Position numbers and translations under genes: made by a program | Shown: positions 1 through 12,848 of the stretch, piece by piece | How positions within the stretch are numbered: position 1 is the first letter of the stretch | How the letters are laid out: each line of letters starts with the position of its first letter | Assembly (NCBI GenBank): GCA_037951105.1 | Contig: JBAMJV010012320.1 | Location: 1 to 64,000, forward strand | DNA length: 64,000 nt | Reading direction: 5' to 3' | DNA from: Echinarachnius parma | Lineage: Eukaryota; Echinodermata; Echinoidea; Clypeasteroida; Echinarachniidae | Notes under the pieces: generated by a model | Databases searched by the model: none | Told to the model about the DNA's origin: nothing | The model's input: only the letters and a program-made list of their open reading frames with translations

Positions 1-612
1 CCGTTCAGGAAAGAAGATGAGAATTATCACTTTAATGCTGGCCCAGATAAATCATTAGTCATTGAAAATCATATTATTATATCCGAAGAAGTCAGTCGAA
101 ACAATTTTCAGAGCTAAAACATTAAAATACATTAGTTGTTTTCAATTTACAATTATCCTGCAATGCTCCATGACTTTTCTTGCAATAGCGCCATCTATCG
201 GCGAATAATTCGGTCAATTGTCTTGTCTCAAGGATTCCAGAAATGCATGACTTGCACTTAATAATCAACAAAAGCTGTTATTCACCAGATTTATCCAGAC
301 TTTCGGCTAATTATGAAAGATAGCATTACCTTCATGCCAAATCCAGCATAAAACTACAGATTATAACAACTTAAGTAGTGTTTATGATTCATTTTATGAA
401 AAAAGAATGACGTCATCATTCCTCCGCGTTTTGGAGAAAAAAGTCTAGACGGCTGAATATCGTACATTGACAAGTCCAATCACTGATATATATTCCCAGA
501 TTTTCCATTTCTCACAAGAGATGTTATGTTGGTCTCGTGGAACAAGTTGGGACGCAAGATCCAAGGGGCGTGGGTTCGAATCCAAGGCAATGTTTTTTTT
601 TACTTTCTTTTT
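1..612. other. Non-coding flank left of the satellite array
   Basis: No ORF with recognisable protein content is present. The stretch is AT-rich and holds one TGACGTCA site near 410 and a tRNA-like block at about 505-585, listed separately. It ends in a T-rich run that leads into the hairpin units. The segment around 190-215 (a short stretch reading ATAGCGCCATCTATCGGC) has the look of dispersed repeat sequence, but I could not assign it to a family. Confidence 0.5.
505..585 (+). repeat. Degenerate tRNA-like (SINE head or tRNA relic) block
   Basis: A B-box-like GGTTCGAATCC lies at about 571-581. It is preceded by an anticodon-arm-like stretch with TTGG and CCAA arms. The T-stem does not pair properly, and no clean acceptor stem or A box is visible. 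This fits the head of a tRNA-derived SINE or a tRNA relic better than a working tRNA gene. Confidence 0.35.
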
Positions 613-1085
613 AGGTGGGCTGTACATCATACAGACCACCTCATAATTTCGTTAGAATTGCCTTTATTTCTTTATTAGGTGGGCTGTACATCATACAGAC
701 CACCTCATAATTTCGTTAGGATTGCCTTTATTTATTTATTTATTTATTAGGTGGGCTGTACATCATACAGACCACCTCATAATTTCGTTAGAATTGCCTT
801 TATTTATTTATTTATTATTATTATTAGGTGGGCTGTACATCATACAGACCACCTCATAATTTCGTTAGAATTGCCTTTATTTATTTATTTATTATTCTTT
901 ATTAGGTGGGCTGTACATCATACAGACCACCTCATAATTTCGTTAGAATTGCCTTTATTTATTAGGTGGGCTGTACATCATACAGACCACCTCATAATTT
1001 CGTTAGAATTGCCTTTATTTATTTATTAGGTGGGCTGTACATCATACAGACCACCTCATAATTTCGTTAGAATTGCCTTTATTTA
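613..1085. repeat. Seven tandem hairpin units of about 56 bp with TTATT spacers
   Basis: Units start at 613, 677, 749, 826, 904, 964 and 1028. Each opens with AGGTGGGCTGTA, a CATCA loop and TACAGACCACCT, a 12-bp stem with one mismatch, and ends near GAATTGCCTTTATT. Spacers are TTATT/TTA microsatellite of varying length. Single copies recur at monomer junctions in the satellite (7625, 7701, 7757, 13839, 15108, 17575, 20059, 22526), giving 15 in all. The stem sequence is the reverse complement of the CAGCCCACCT found near every monomer's 3' end. That suggests matched subterminal inverted repeats of a Helitron/Helentron-like element; this last point is inference. Confidence 0.8.
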
Positions 1086-4000
1086 TTATTATTATTTATT
1101 TTTCTTATTTCCAATCACTTTTTTGTTAGCAAGATAACTTGAAAATGGCTCAATCAAGTGCCTTGAAATTTGGCACACATATATATAGGCATATGGACAA
1201 AGCAAAATAAGGTTTTGAACCCTGACCTTGACTGATGACGTCATCTAGGCGCCATTTTGTAAAATTTTCTGAATATCTTCTCATGATCATATCTTCATAA
1301 CGAAAAGTTGTTTCTCATTCATATTTATCATGATCAAGGTCAATATCCGTCCGGTCAATTTCAGGTCAAAAAACGCGCGCGCATGCGTACGTGCGCGCGT
1401 CAGCGCGCGCGCAAAATTTTAAAATGTTCAAAATCGTCGCAAATTCATTTTGGATACGTTTTAGGCCATTTTAAGCATTTTACGAAAAAACGCGCACACG
1501 CGCATGCGCGCGCGTTTTCGCGCGTACTGGCATTTTGCAACATAGAATCGCCGAATTTTCTCTGTTATCATATTTAGCCCATCTTTCCAAGCATTTTGAT
1601 ACCTTGTTCACCTTTTTCTGACTAGTAAAAACGCAATGAGCTTCCGTTCAAGAAACATGTCCGTGCGCGCGAGCTCTTGTAATACATAGCATATATGGGC
1701 AAAAACATGCCTATACAAAATTCATTGTAACTCTTCAGAATGGATGGGAACTCCCAAGTTTTTTTTCATATTTGGATAGATTATGAGTCGGAGATATGAT
1801 TTCATGTCTTATTTGACCCTCAATTAACTCATGGCGTCATCATAATGGCCTCCGAACTCAAAATTTCAATTTGCATATTATGACGTCAGCATATTTTTGG
1901 AAAATTTATTGTATCTCTGTAAATATTGATCGATTTTCTTCCAAATTTTGATATGTTCTATCTGAGACAATTCTCTACAAATGTGATGATCACGATTTTT
2001 CATTTTGACAAAGGCATCATGGCGTATTTTTGCGATTTAAGGAGGTATGTCATTTTTTCACATTTTGCGTGTATTCTCTATGGGACATGACTTTTTTTCA
2101 AAACTGGATTCTACATTCCCGTCTTTCGCGACCAATATCTTCTTCGTTTTAGCTTCGTTTACGCTGAACTTCGAGTATGTTGTAGCTGAGACAATAAGCT
2201 ATCTCAAATTAGCCCTTGATTATGTCTTTAATTTTAGTTCGACCAGCCCACCTATACTTGTTCTAAACAAGTATTACAATTCTAGTTTATTTTTCTTATT
2301 TCCAATCACTTTTTTGTTAGCAAGATAACTTGAAAATGGCTCAATCAAGTGCCTTGAAATTTGGCACACATATATATAGGCATATGGACAAAGCAAAATA
2401 AGGTTTTGAACCCTGACCTTGACTGATGACGTCATCTAGGCGCCATTTTGTAAAATTTTCTGAATATCTTCTCATGATCATATCTTCATAACGAAAAGTT
2501 GTTTCTCATTCATATTTATCATGATCAAGGTCAATATCCGTCCGGTCAATTTCAGGTCAAAAAACGCGCGCGCATGCGTACGTGCGCGCGTCAGCGCGCG
2601 CGCAAAATTTTAAAATGTTCAAAATCGTCGCAAATTCATTTTGGATACGTTTTAGGCCATTTTAAGCATTTTACGAAAAAACGCGCACACGCGCATGCGC
2701 GCGCGTTTTCGCGCGTACTGGCATTTTGCAACATAGAATCGCCGAATTTTCTCTGTTATCATATTTAGCCCATCTTTCCAAGCATTTTGATACCTTGTTC
2801 ACCTTTTTCTGACTAGTAAAAACGCAATGAGCTTCCGTTCAAGAAACATGTCCGTGCGCGCGAGCTCTTGTAATACATAGCATATATGGGCAAAAACATG
2901 CCTATACAAAATTCATTGTAACTCTTCAGAATGGATGGGAACTCCCAAGTTTTTTTTCATATTTGGATAGATTATGAGTCGGAGATATGATTTCATGTCT
3001 CATTTGACCCTCAATTAACTCATGGCGTCATCATAATGGCCTCCGAACTCAAAATTTCAATTTGCATATTATGACGTCAGCATATTTTTGGAAAATTGAT
3101 TGTATCTCTGTAAATGTTGATCGATTTTCTTCCAAATTTTGATATGTTCTAGCTCAGACAATTTTCTACAAATATAATAACCACGATTTTTCATTTTGAC
3201 AAAGGCATCATGGCGTATTTTTGCGATTTAAGGAGGCATGTCATTTTTTAACATTTTGCGTGTATTCTCTATGGGACATGACTTTTTTTCAAAACTGGAT
3301 TCTACATTCCCGTCTTTCGCGACCAATATCTTCTTCGTTTTAGCTTCGTTTACGCTGAACTTCGAGTATGTTGTAGCTGAGACAATAAGCTATCTCAAAT
3401 GAGCCCTTGATTATGTCTTTAATTTTAGTTCGACCAGCCCACCTATACTTGTTCTAAACAAGTATTACAATTCTAGTTATTATTATTATTATTTATTTTT
3501 CTTATTTCCAATCACTTTTTTGTTAGCAAGATAACTTGAAAATGGCTCAATCAAGTGCCTTGAAATTTGGCACACATATATATAGGCATATGGACAAAGC
3601 AAAATAAGGTTTTGAACCCTGACCTTGACTGATGACGTCATCTAGGCGCCATTTTGTAAAATTTTCTGAATATCTTCTCATGATCATATCTTCATAACGA
3701 AAAGTTGTTTCTCATTCATATTTATCATGATCAAGGTCAATATCCGTCCGGTCAATTTCAGGTCAAAAAACGCGCGCGCATGCGTACGTGCGCGCGTCAG
3801 CGCGCGCGCAAAATTTTAAAATGTTCAAAATCGTCGCAAATTCATTTTGGATACGTTTTAGGCCATTTTAAGCATTTTACGAAAAAACGCGCACACGCGC
3901 ATGCGCGCGCGTTTTCGCGCGTACTGGCATTTTGCAACATAGAATCGCCGAATTTTCTCTGTTATCATATTTAGCCCATCTTTCCAAGCATTTTGATACC

Positions 4001-5287
4001 TTGTTCACCTTTTTCTGACTAGTAAAAACGCAATGAGCTTCCGTTCAAGAAACATGTCCGTGCGCGCGAGCTCTTGTAATACATAGCATATATGGGCAAA
4101 AACATGCCTATACAAAAATCATTGTAACTCTTCAGAATGGATGGGAACTCCCAATTTTTTTTCATATTTAGATAGATTATGAGTCGGAGATATGATTTCA
4201 TGTCTCATTTGACCCTCAATTAACACATGGCGTCATCATAACGGCCTTCCAACTCAAAATTTCAATTAGCATATTATGACGTCAGCATATTTTTGGAAAA
4301 TTGATTGTATCTCTGTAAATGTTGATCGATTTTCTGCCAAATTTTGATATGTTCTAGCTCAGACAATTTTCTACAAATGTAATAACCACGATTTTTCATT
4401 TTGACAAAGGCATCATGGCGTATTTTTGCGATTTAAGGAGGCATGTCATTTTTTAACATTTTGCGTGTATTCTCTATGGGACATGACTTTTTTTCAAAAC
4501 TGGATTCTACATTCCCGTCTTTCGCGACCAATATCTTCTTCGTTTTAGCTTCGTTTACGCTGAACTTCGAGTATGTTGTAGCGGAGACAATAAGCTATCT
4601 CAAATGAGCCCTTGATTATGTCTTTAATTTTAGTTCGACCAGCCCACCTATACTTGTTCTAAACAAGTATTACAATTCTAGTTATTATTCTTTATTTTTC
4701 TTATTTCCAATCACTTTTTTGTTAGCAAGATAACTTGAAAATGGCTCAATCAAGTGCCTTGAAATTTGGCACACATATATATAGGCATATGGACAAAGCA
4801 AAATAAGGTTTTGAACCCTGACCTTGACTGATGACGTCATCTAGGCGCCATTTTGTAAAATTTTCTGAATATCTTCTCATGATCATATCTTCATAACGAA
4901 AAGTTGTTTCTCATTCATATTTATCATGATCAAGGTCAATATCCGTCCGGTCAATTTCAGGTCAAAAAACGCGCGCGCATGCGTACGTGCGCGCGTCAGC
5001 GCGCGCGCAAAATCTTAAAATGTTCAAAATCGTCGCAAATTCATTTTGGATACGTTTTAGGCCATTTTAAGCATTTTACGAAAAAACGCGCACACGCGCA
5101 TGCGCGCGCGTTTTCGCGCGTACTGGCATTTTGCAACATAGAATCGCCGAATTTTCTCTGTTATCATATTTAGCCCATCTTTCCAAGCATTTTGATACCT
5201 TGTTCACCTTTTTCTGACTGGTAAAAACGCAATGAGCTTCCGTTCAAGAAACATGTCCGTGCGCGCGAGCTCTTGTAATACATAGCA

Positions 5288-5693
5288 TATGTATCGCTTC
5301 TGCCTCTTCTGGAGCTCTTTCTTCCTACTAGCTATGCACCGTTGATAACGAACAGTACAGTTCTCAATAAAGCGTTTTCTGGATGGTATATCCGGTCACA
5401 CATCAACCGTGAAGCTCGCCTCCCAAAATGGATCCAAATTAGCATTTCTACAACACAGGTCATGGCGAATCGAATCAGACATACAGTCACTTTCACTTCA
5501 GACACCATGTTGTAATATAATACAAGTAGGCACACGAGTATAGTTGAAAGCTTACTTTATTAACTGCTTGTAGATCGATGGCCCAACTCATACATGGTCT
5601 CTTGACACCCGATATCGATCCTATATGGTAATTCACCGGGGATGGCGCACTTCTATTTATGATTGTAATTCTACTTGAGTCCACTCATTACTG
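5288..5693 (-). mobile_element. Gypsy LTR/leader-like fragment inserted in a monomer
   Basis: Monomer sequence stops after CATAGCATAT at about 5289 and resumes at 7031. On the minus strand, the first part of the insert has an AATAAA signal near 5553 and a TTACA end at about 5511-5515. Next comes ACATGGTGTCTGAAGTG, a layout typical of a Gypsy LTR 3' edge followed by a primer-binding region and leader. No second LTR or gag/pol is present. The U3 side would run into the 60-bp minisatellite, so the minisatellite may have expanded inside an LTR. The family assignment is inference from this short motif. Confidence 0.4.
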
Positions 5694-7020
5694 TTGGTCT
5701 AACGAGATTGTCCAACGTCTTTTTCACTGCGAATTACCGATGTTGATCCAACGTTGGTCCAACGAGATTGTCCAACGTCTTTTTCACTGCGAGGTACCGA
5801 TGTTGATCCAACGTTGGTCCAACAATATTGTCCAACGTCTTTTTCACTGCGAGTTACCGATGTTGGTCCAGCGTTGCTCCAACGAGATTGTCCAACGTCA
5901 ATTTCACTGCGAGTTACCGATGTTGGTCCACCGTTGGTCCAACGAGATTGTCCAACGTCCATTTCACTGCGAGTTACCGATGTTGGTCCAACGTTGGTCC
6001 AACGAGATTGTCCAACGTCTTCTTCACTGCGAGTTACCTATGTTGGTCCAACGTTGGTCCAACGAGATTGTCCAACGTCTTTTTCACTGCGAGTTACCGA
6101 TGTTGATCCAACATTGGTCCAACAAGATTGTCCAACGTCCATTTCACTGCGAGTTACTGATGTTGGTCCAACGTTGGTCCAACGAGATTGTCCAACGTCT
6201 TTTTCACTGCGAGTTACCGATGTTGATCCAACGTTGGTCCAACGAGATTGTCCAACGACTATTTCACTGCAAGTTACCGATGTTGGTGCAACGTTGGTCC
6301 AACGAGATTGTCCAACGTCCATTTCAGTGCGAGTTACCGATGTTGGTCCAACGTTGGTCCAACGAGATTGTCCGACGTCTTTTTCACTGCGAGTTACCGA
6401 TGTTGGTCCAACGTTGGTCCAACAAGATTGTCCAACATCCATTTCACTGCGAGTTACCGATGTTGGTCCAACGAGATTGTCCAACGTCTTTTTCACTGCG
6501 AGTTACCGATGTTGGTCCAACGTTGGTCCAACGAGATTGTCCAACGTCTTTTTCACTGCGAGTTACCGATGTTGATCCAACATTGGTCCAACAAGATTGT
6601 CCAACGTCCATTTCACTGCGAGTTACCGATGTTGGTCCAATGTTGGTCCAACAAGATTGTCCAACGTCTTTTTCACTGCGAGTTACCGATGTTGGTCCAA
6701 CGTTGGTCCAACGAGATTGTCCAATGTCTTTTTCACTGCGAGTTACCGATGTTGATCCAACGTTAGTCCAACAAAATTGTCCAACGTCTATTTCACTGCG
6801 AGTTAACGATGTTGATCCAACGTTGGTCCAACGAGATTGTCCAACGTACATTTCACTGCGAGTTACCGATGTTGGTCCAACGTTGGTCCAACGAGATTGT
6901 CCAACTTCTTTTTCACTGCGAGTTACCGATGTTGGTCCAACGTTGATCCAACGAGATTGTCCAACGTCCAACGAGTTCCAACGAGTTTGCAAGTTTCCGA
7001 CGTTGGTCCAACGTTGGCTT
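5694..7020 (+). repeat. 60-bp minisatellite, about 22 units
   Basis: Units run in exact 60-bp register from 5701 to 6420. One unit is shortened by about 10 bp near 6421-6470, and the 60-bp register then continues to about 6960, ending in a decayed partial unit. The unit contains AACGAGATTGTCCAACGTC, TTTTTCACTGCGAGTTACC and repeated TTGGTCCAACG. CCAACGTTGG is a perfect palindrome. Because 60 is a multiple of 3 and the unit has few stops, long ORFs (up to 485 codons) open in several frames on both strands. They should not be read as genes. Confidence 0.9.
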
Positions 7021-7806
7021 GCTACCTGGGTATGGGCAAAAACATGCCTATACAAAATTCATTGTAACTCTTCAGAATGGATGGGAACTCCCAAGTTTTT
7101 TTTCATATTTGGATAGATTATGAGTCGGAGATATGATTTCATGTCTCATTTGACCCTCAATTAACTCATGGCGTCATCATAATGGCCTCCGAACTCAACA
7201 TTTCAATTTGCATATTATGACGTCAGCATATTTTTGGAAAATTTATTGTATCTCTGTAAATATTGATCGATTTTCTTCCAAATTTTGATATGTTCTAGCT
7301 CAGACAATTTTCTACAAATGTAATAACCACGATTTTTCATTTTGACAAAGGCATCATGGCGTATTTTTGCGATTTAAGGAGGCATGTCATTTTTTAACAT
7401 TTTGCGTGTATTCTCTATGGGACATGACTTTTTTTCAAAACTGGATTCTACATTCCCGTCTTTCGCGACCAATATCTTCTTCGTTTTAGCTTCGTTTACG
7501 CTGAACTTCGAGTATGTTGTAGCTGAGACAATAAGCTATCTCAAATGAGCCCTTGATTATGTCTTTAATTTTAGTTCGACCAGCCCACCTATACTTGTTC
7601 TAAACAAGTATTACAATTCTAGTTAGGTGGGCTGTACATCATACAGACCACCTCATAATTTCGTTAGAATTGCCTTTATTTATTTATTATTATTATTATT
7701 AGGTGGGCTGTACATCATACAGACCACCTCATAATTTCGTTAGAATTGCCTTTATTAGGTGGGCTGTACATCATACAGACCACCTCATAATTTCGTTAGA
7801 ATTGCC

Positions 7807-7837
<31 letters not shown>

Positions 7838-10800
7838 CTTTATTTTTCTTATTTCCAATCACTTTTTTGTTAGCAAGATAACTTGAAAATGGCTCAATCA
7901 AGTGCCTTGAAATTTGGCACACATATATATAGGCATATGGACAAATCAAAATAAGGTTTTGAACCCTGACCTTGACTGATGACGTCATCTAGGCGCCATT
8001 TTGTAAAATTTTCTGAATATCTTCTCATGATCATATCTTCATAACGAAAAGTTGTTTCTCATTCATATTTATCATGATCAAGGTCAATATCCGTCCGGTC
8101 AATTTCAGGTCAAAAAACGCGCGCGCATGCGTACGTGCGCGCGTCAGCGCGCGCGCAAAATTTTAAAATGTTCAAAATCGTCGCAAATTCATTTTGGATA
8201 CGTTTTAGGCCATTTTAAGCATTTTACGAAAAAACGCGCACACGCGCATGCGCGCGCGTTTTCGCGCGTACTGGCATTTTGCAACATAGAATCGCCGAAT
8301 TTTCTCTGTTATCATATTTAGCCCATCTTTCCAAGCATTTTGATACCTTGTTCACCTTTTTCTGACTAGTAAAAACGCAATGAGCTTCCGTTCAAGAAAC
8401 ATGTCCGTGCGCGCGAGCTCTTGTAATACATAGCATATATGGGCAAAAACATGCCTATACAAAATTCATTGTAACTCTTCAGAATGGATGGGAACTCCCA
8501 AGTTTTTTTTCATATTTGGATAGATTATGAGTCGGAGATATGATTTCATGTCTCATTTGACCCTCAATTAACTCATGGCGTCATCATAATGGCCTCCGAA
8601 CTCAAAATTTCAATTTGCATATTATGACGTCAGCATATTTTTGGAAAATTGATTGTATCTCTGTAAATGTTGATCGATTTTCTTCCAAATTTTGATATGT
8701 TCTAGCTCAGACAATTTTCTACAAATGTAATAACCACGATTTTTCATTTTGACAAAGGCATCATGGCGTATTTTTGCGATTTAAGGAGGCATGTCATTTT
8801 TTAACATTTTGCGTGTATTCTCTATGGGACATGACTTTTTTTCAAAACTGGATTCTACATTCCCGTCTTTCGCGACCAATATCTTCTTCGTTTTAGCTTC
8901 GTTTACGCTGAACTTCGAGTATGTTGTAGCTGAGACAATAAGCTATCTCAAATGAGCCCTTGATTATGTCTTTAATTTTAGTTCGACCAGCCCACCTATA
9001 CTTGTTCTAAACAAGTATTACAATTCTAGTTATTCTTTATTTTTCTTATTTCCAATCACTTTTTTGTTAGCAAGATAACTTGAAAATGGCTCAATCAAGT
9101 GCCTTGAAATTTGGCACACATATATATAGGCATATGGACAAAGCAAAATAAGGTTTTGAACCCTGACCTTGACTGATGACGTCATCTAGGCGCCATTTTG
9201 TAAAATTTTCTGAATATCTTCTCATGATCATATCTTCATAACGAAAAGTTGTTTCTCATTCATATTTATCATGATCAAGGTCAATATCCGTCCGGTCAAT
9301 TTCAGGTCAAAAAACGCGCGCGCATGCGTACGTGCGCGCGTCAGCGCGCGCGCAAAATTTTAAAATGTTCAAAATCGTCGCAAATTCATTTTGGATACGT
9401 TTTAGGCCATTTTAAGCATTTTACGAAAAAACGCGCACACGCGCATGCGCGCGCGTTTTCGCGCGTACTGGCATTTTGCAACATAGAATCGCCGAATTTT
9501 CTCTGTTATCATATTTAGCCCATCTTTCCAAGCATTTTGATACCTTGTTCACCTTTTTCTGACTAGTAAAAACGCAATGAGCTTCCGTTCAAGAAACATG
9601 TCCGTGCGCGCGAGCTCTTGTAATACATAGCATATATGGGCAAAAACATGCCTATACAAAATTCATTGTAACTCTTCAGAATGGATGGGAACTCCCAAGT
9701 TTTTTTTCATATTTGGATAGATTATGAGTCGGAGATATGATTTCATGTCTCATTTGACCCTCAATTAACTCATGGCGTCATCATAATGGCCTCCGAACTC
9801 AAAATTTCAATTTGCATATTATGACGTCAGCATATTTTTGGAAAATTGATTGTATCTCTGTAAATGTTGATCGATTTTCTTCCAAATTTTGATATGTTCT
9901 AGCTCAGACAATTTTCTACAAATATAATAACCACGATTTTTCATTTTGACAAAGGCATCATGGCGTATTTTTGCGATTTAAGGAGGCATGTCATTTTTTA
10001 ACATTTTGCGTGTATTCTCTATGGGACATGACTTTTTTTCAAAACTGGATTCTACATTCCCGTCTTTCGCGACCAATATCTTCTTCGTTTTAGCTTCGTT
10101 TACGCTGAACTTCGAGTATGTTGTAGCTGAGACAATAAGCTATCTCAAATGAGCCCTTGATTATGTCTTTAATTTTAGTTCGACCAGCCCACCTATACTT
10201 GTTCTAAACAAGTATTACAATTCTAGTTATTATTATTATTATTTATTTTTCTTATTTCCAATCACTTTTTTGTTAGCAAGATAACTTGAAAATGGCTCAA
10301 TCAAGTGCCTTGAAATTTGGCACACATATATATAGGCATATGGACAAAGCAAAATAAGGTTTTGAACCCTGACCTTGACTGATGACGTCATCTAGGCGCC
10401 ATTTTGTAAAATTTTCTGAATATCTTCTCATGATCATATCTTCATAACGAAAAGTTGTTTCTCATTCATATTTATCATGATCAAGGTCAATATCCGTCCG
10501 GTCAATTTCAGGTCAAAAAACGCGCGCGCATGCGTACGTGCGCGCGTCAGCGCGCGCGCAAAATTTTAAAATGTTCAAAATCGTCGCAAATTCATTTTGC
10601 ATACGTTTTAGGCCATTTTAAGCATTTTACGAAAAAACGCGCACACGCGCATGCGCGCGCGTTTTCGCGCGTACTGGCATTTTGCAACATAGAATCGCCG
10701 AATTTTCTCTGTTATCATATTTAGCCCATCTTTCCAAGCATTTTGATACCTTGTTCACCTTTTTCTGACTAGTAAAAACGCAATGAGCTTCCGTTCAAGA

Positions 10801-12848
10801 AACATGTCCGTGCGCGCGAGCTCTTGTAATACATAGCATATATGGGCAAAAACATGCCTATACAAAATTCATTGTAACTCTTCAGAATGGATGGGAACTC
10901 CCAAGTTTTTTTTCATATTTGGATAGATTATGAGTCGGAGATATGATTTCATGTCTCATTTGACCCTCAATTAACTCATGGCGTCATCATAATGGCCTCC
11001 GAACTCAAAATTTCAATTTGCATATTATGACGTCAGCATATTTTTGGAAAATTGATTGTATCTCTGTAAATGTTGATCGATTTTCTTCCAAATTTTGATA
11101 TGTTCTAGCTCAGACAATTTTCTACAAATGAAATAACCACGATTTTTCATTTTGACAAAGGCATCATGGCGTATTTTTGCGATTTAAGGAGGCATGTCAT
11201 TTTTTAACATTTTGCGTGTATTCTCTATGGGACATGACTTTTTTTCAAAACTGGATTCTACATTCCCGTCTTTCGCGACCAATATCTTCTTCGTTTTAGC
11301 TTCGTTTACGCTGAACTTCGAGTATGTTGTAGCTGAGACAATAAGCTATCTCAAATGAGCCCTTGATTATGTCTTTAATTTTAGTTCGACCAGCCCACCT
11401 ATACTTGTTCTAAACAAGTATTACAATTCTAGTTATTATTTATTTTTCTTATTTCCAATCACTTTTTTGTTAGCAAGATAACTTGAAAATGGCTCAATCA
11501 AGTGCCTTGAAATTTGGCACACATATATATAGGCATATGGACAAAGCAAAATAAGGTTTTGAACCCTGACCTTGACTGATGACGTCATCTAGGCGCCATT
11601 TTGTAAAATTTTCTGAATATCTTCTCATGATCATATCTTCATAACGAAAAGTTGTTTCTCATTCATATTTATCATGATCAAGGTCAATATCCGTCCGGTC
11701 AATTTCAGGTCAAAAAACGCGCGCGCATGCGTACGTGCGCGCGTCAGCGCGCGCGCAAAATTTTAAAATGTTCAAAATCGTCGCAAATTCATTTTGCATA
11801 CGTTTTAGGCCATTTTAAGCATTTTACGAAAAAACGCGCACACGCGCATGCGCGCGCGTTTTCGCGCGTACTGGCATTTTGCAACATAGAATCGCCGAAT
11901 TTTCTCTGTTATCATATTTAGCCCATCTTTCCAAGCATTTTGATACCTTGTTCACCTTTTTCTGACTAGTAAAAACGCAATGAGCTTCCGTTCAAGAAAC
12001 ATGTCCGTGCGCGCGAGCTCTTGTAATACATAGCATATATGGGCAAAAACATGCCTATACAAAATTCATTGTAACTCTTCAGAATGGATGGGAACTCCCA
12101 AGTTTTTTTTCATATTTGGATAGATTATGAGTCGGAGATATGATTTCATGTCTCATTTGACCCTCAATTAACTCATGGCGTCATCATAATGGCCTCCGAA
12201 CTCAAAATTTCAATTTGCATATTATGACGTCAGCATATTTTTGGAAAATTGATTGTATCTCTGTAAATGTTGATCGATTTTCTTCCAAATTTTGATATGT
12301 TCTAGCTCAGACAATTTTCTACAAATGAAATAACCACGATTTTTCATTTTGACAAAGGCATCATGGCGTATTTTTGCGATTTAAGGAGGCATGTCATTTT
12401 TTAACATTTTGCGTGTATTCTCTATGGGACATGACTTTTTTTCAAAACTGGATTCTACATTCCCGTCTTTCGCGACCAATATCTTCTTCGTTTTAGCTTC
12501 GTTTACGCTGAACTTCGAGTATGTTGTAGCTGAGACAATAAGCTATCTCAAATGAGCCCTTGATTATGTCTTTAATTTTAGTTCGACCAGCCCACCTATA
12601 CTTGTTCTAAACAAGTATTACAATTCTAGTTATTATTTATTTTTCTTATTTCCAATCACTTTTTTGTTAGCAAGATAACTTGAAAATGGCTCAATCAAGT
12701 GCCTTGAAATTTGGCACACATATATATAGGCATATGGACAAAGCAAAATAAGGTTTTGAACCCTGACCTTGACTGATGACGTCATCTAGGCGCCATTTTG
12801 TAAAATTTTCTGAATATCTTCTCATGATCATATCTTCATAACGAAAAG

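Noticed and set aside
505..585. Functional tRNA gene
   Set aside because: Only a B-box-like word is convincing; the T and acceptor stems do not pair. The same applies to 58056-58130.
1308..1577. 89-codon ORF repeated in 17 of 18 satellite monomers
   Set aside because: It starts at TTG and its basic Arg/Ala/His content comes from the CG-alternating blocks. Its conservation follows from monomer identity, and one copy has a stop. No protein family is recognised.
5694..7020. CRISPR-like array of 60-bp repeats
   Set aside because: There are no unique spacers between constant repeats; the whole unit repeats with scattered substitutions. The genome is animal.
5659..7116. 485-codon ORF and overlapping ORFs on both strands
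   Set aside because: They are products of a stop-poor 60-bp repeat whose length is a multiple of three, so several frames are open at once. There is no start context and no domain.
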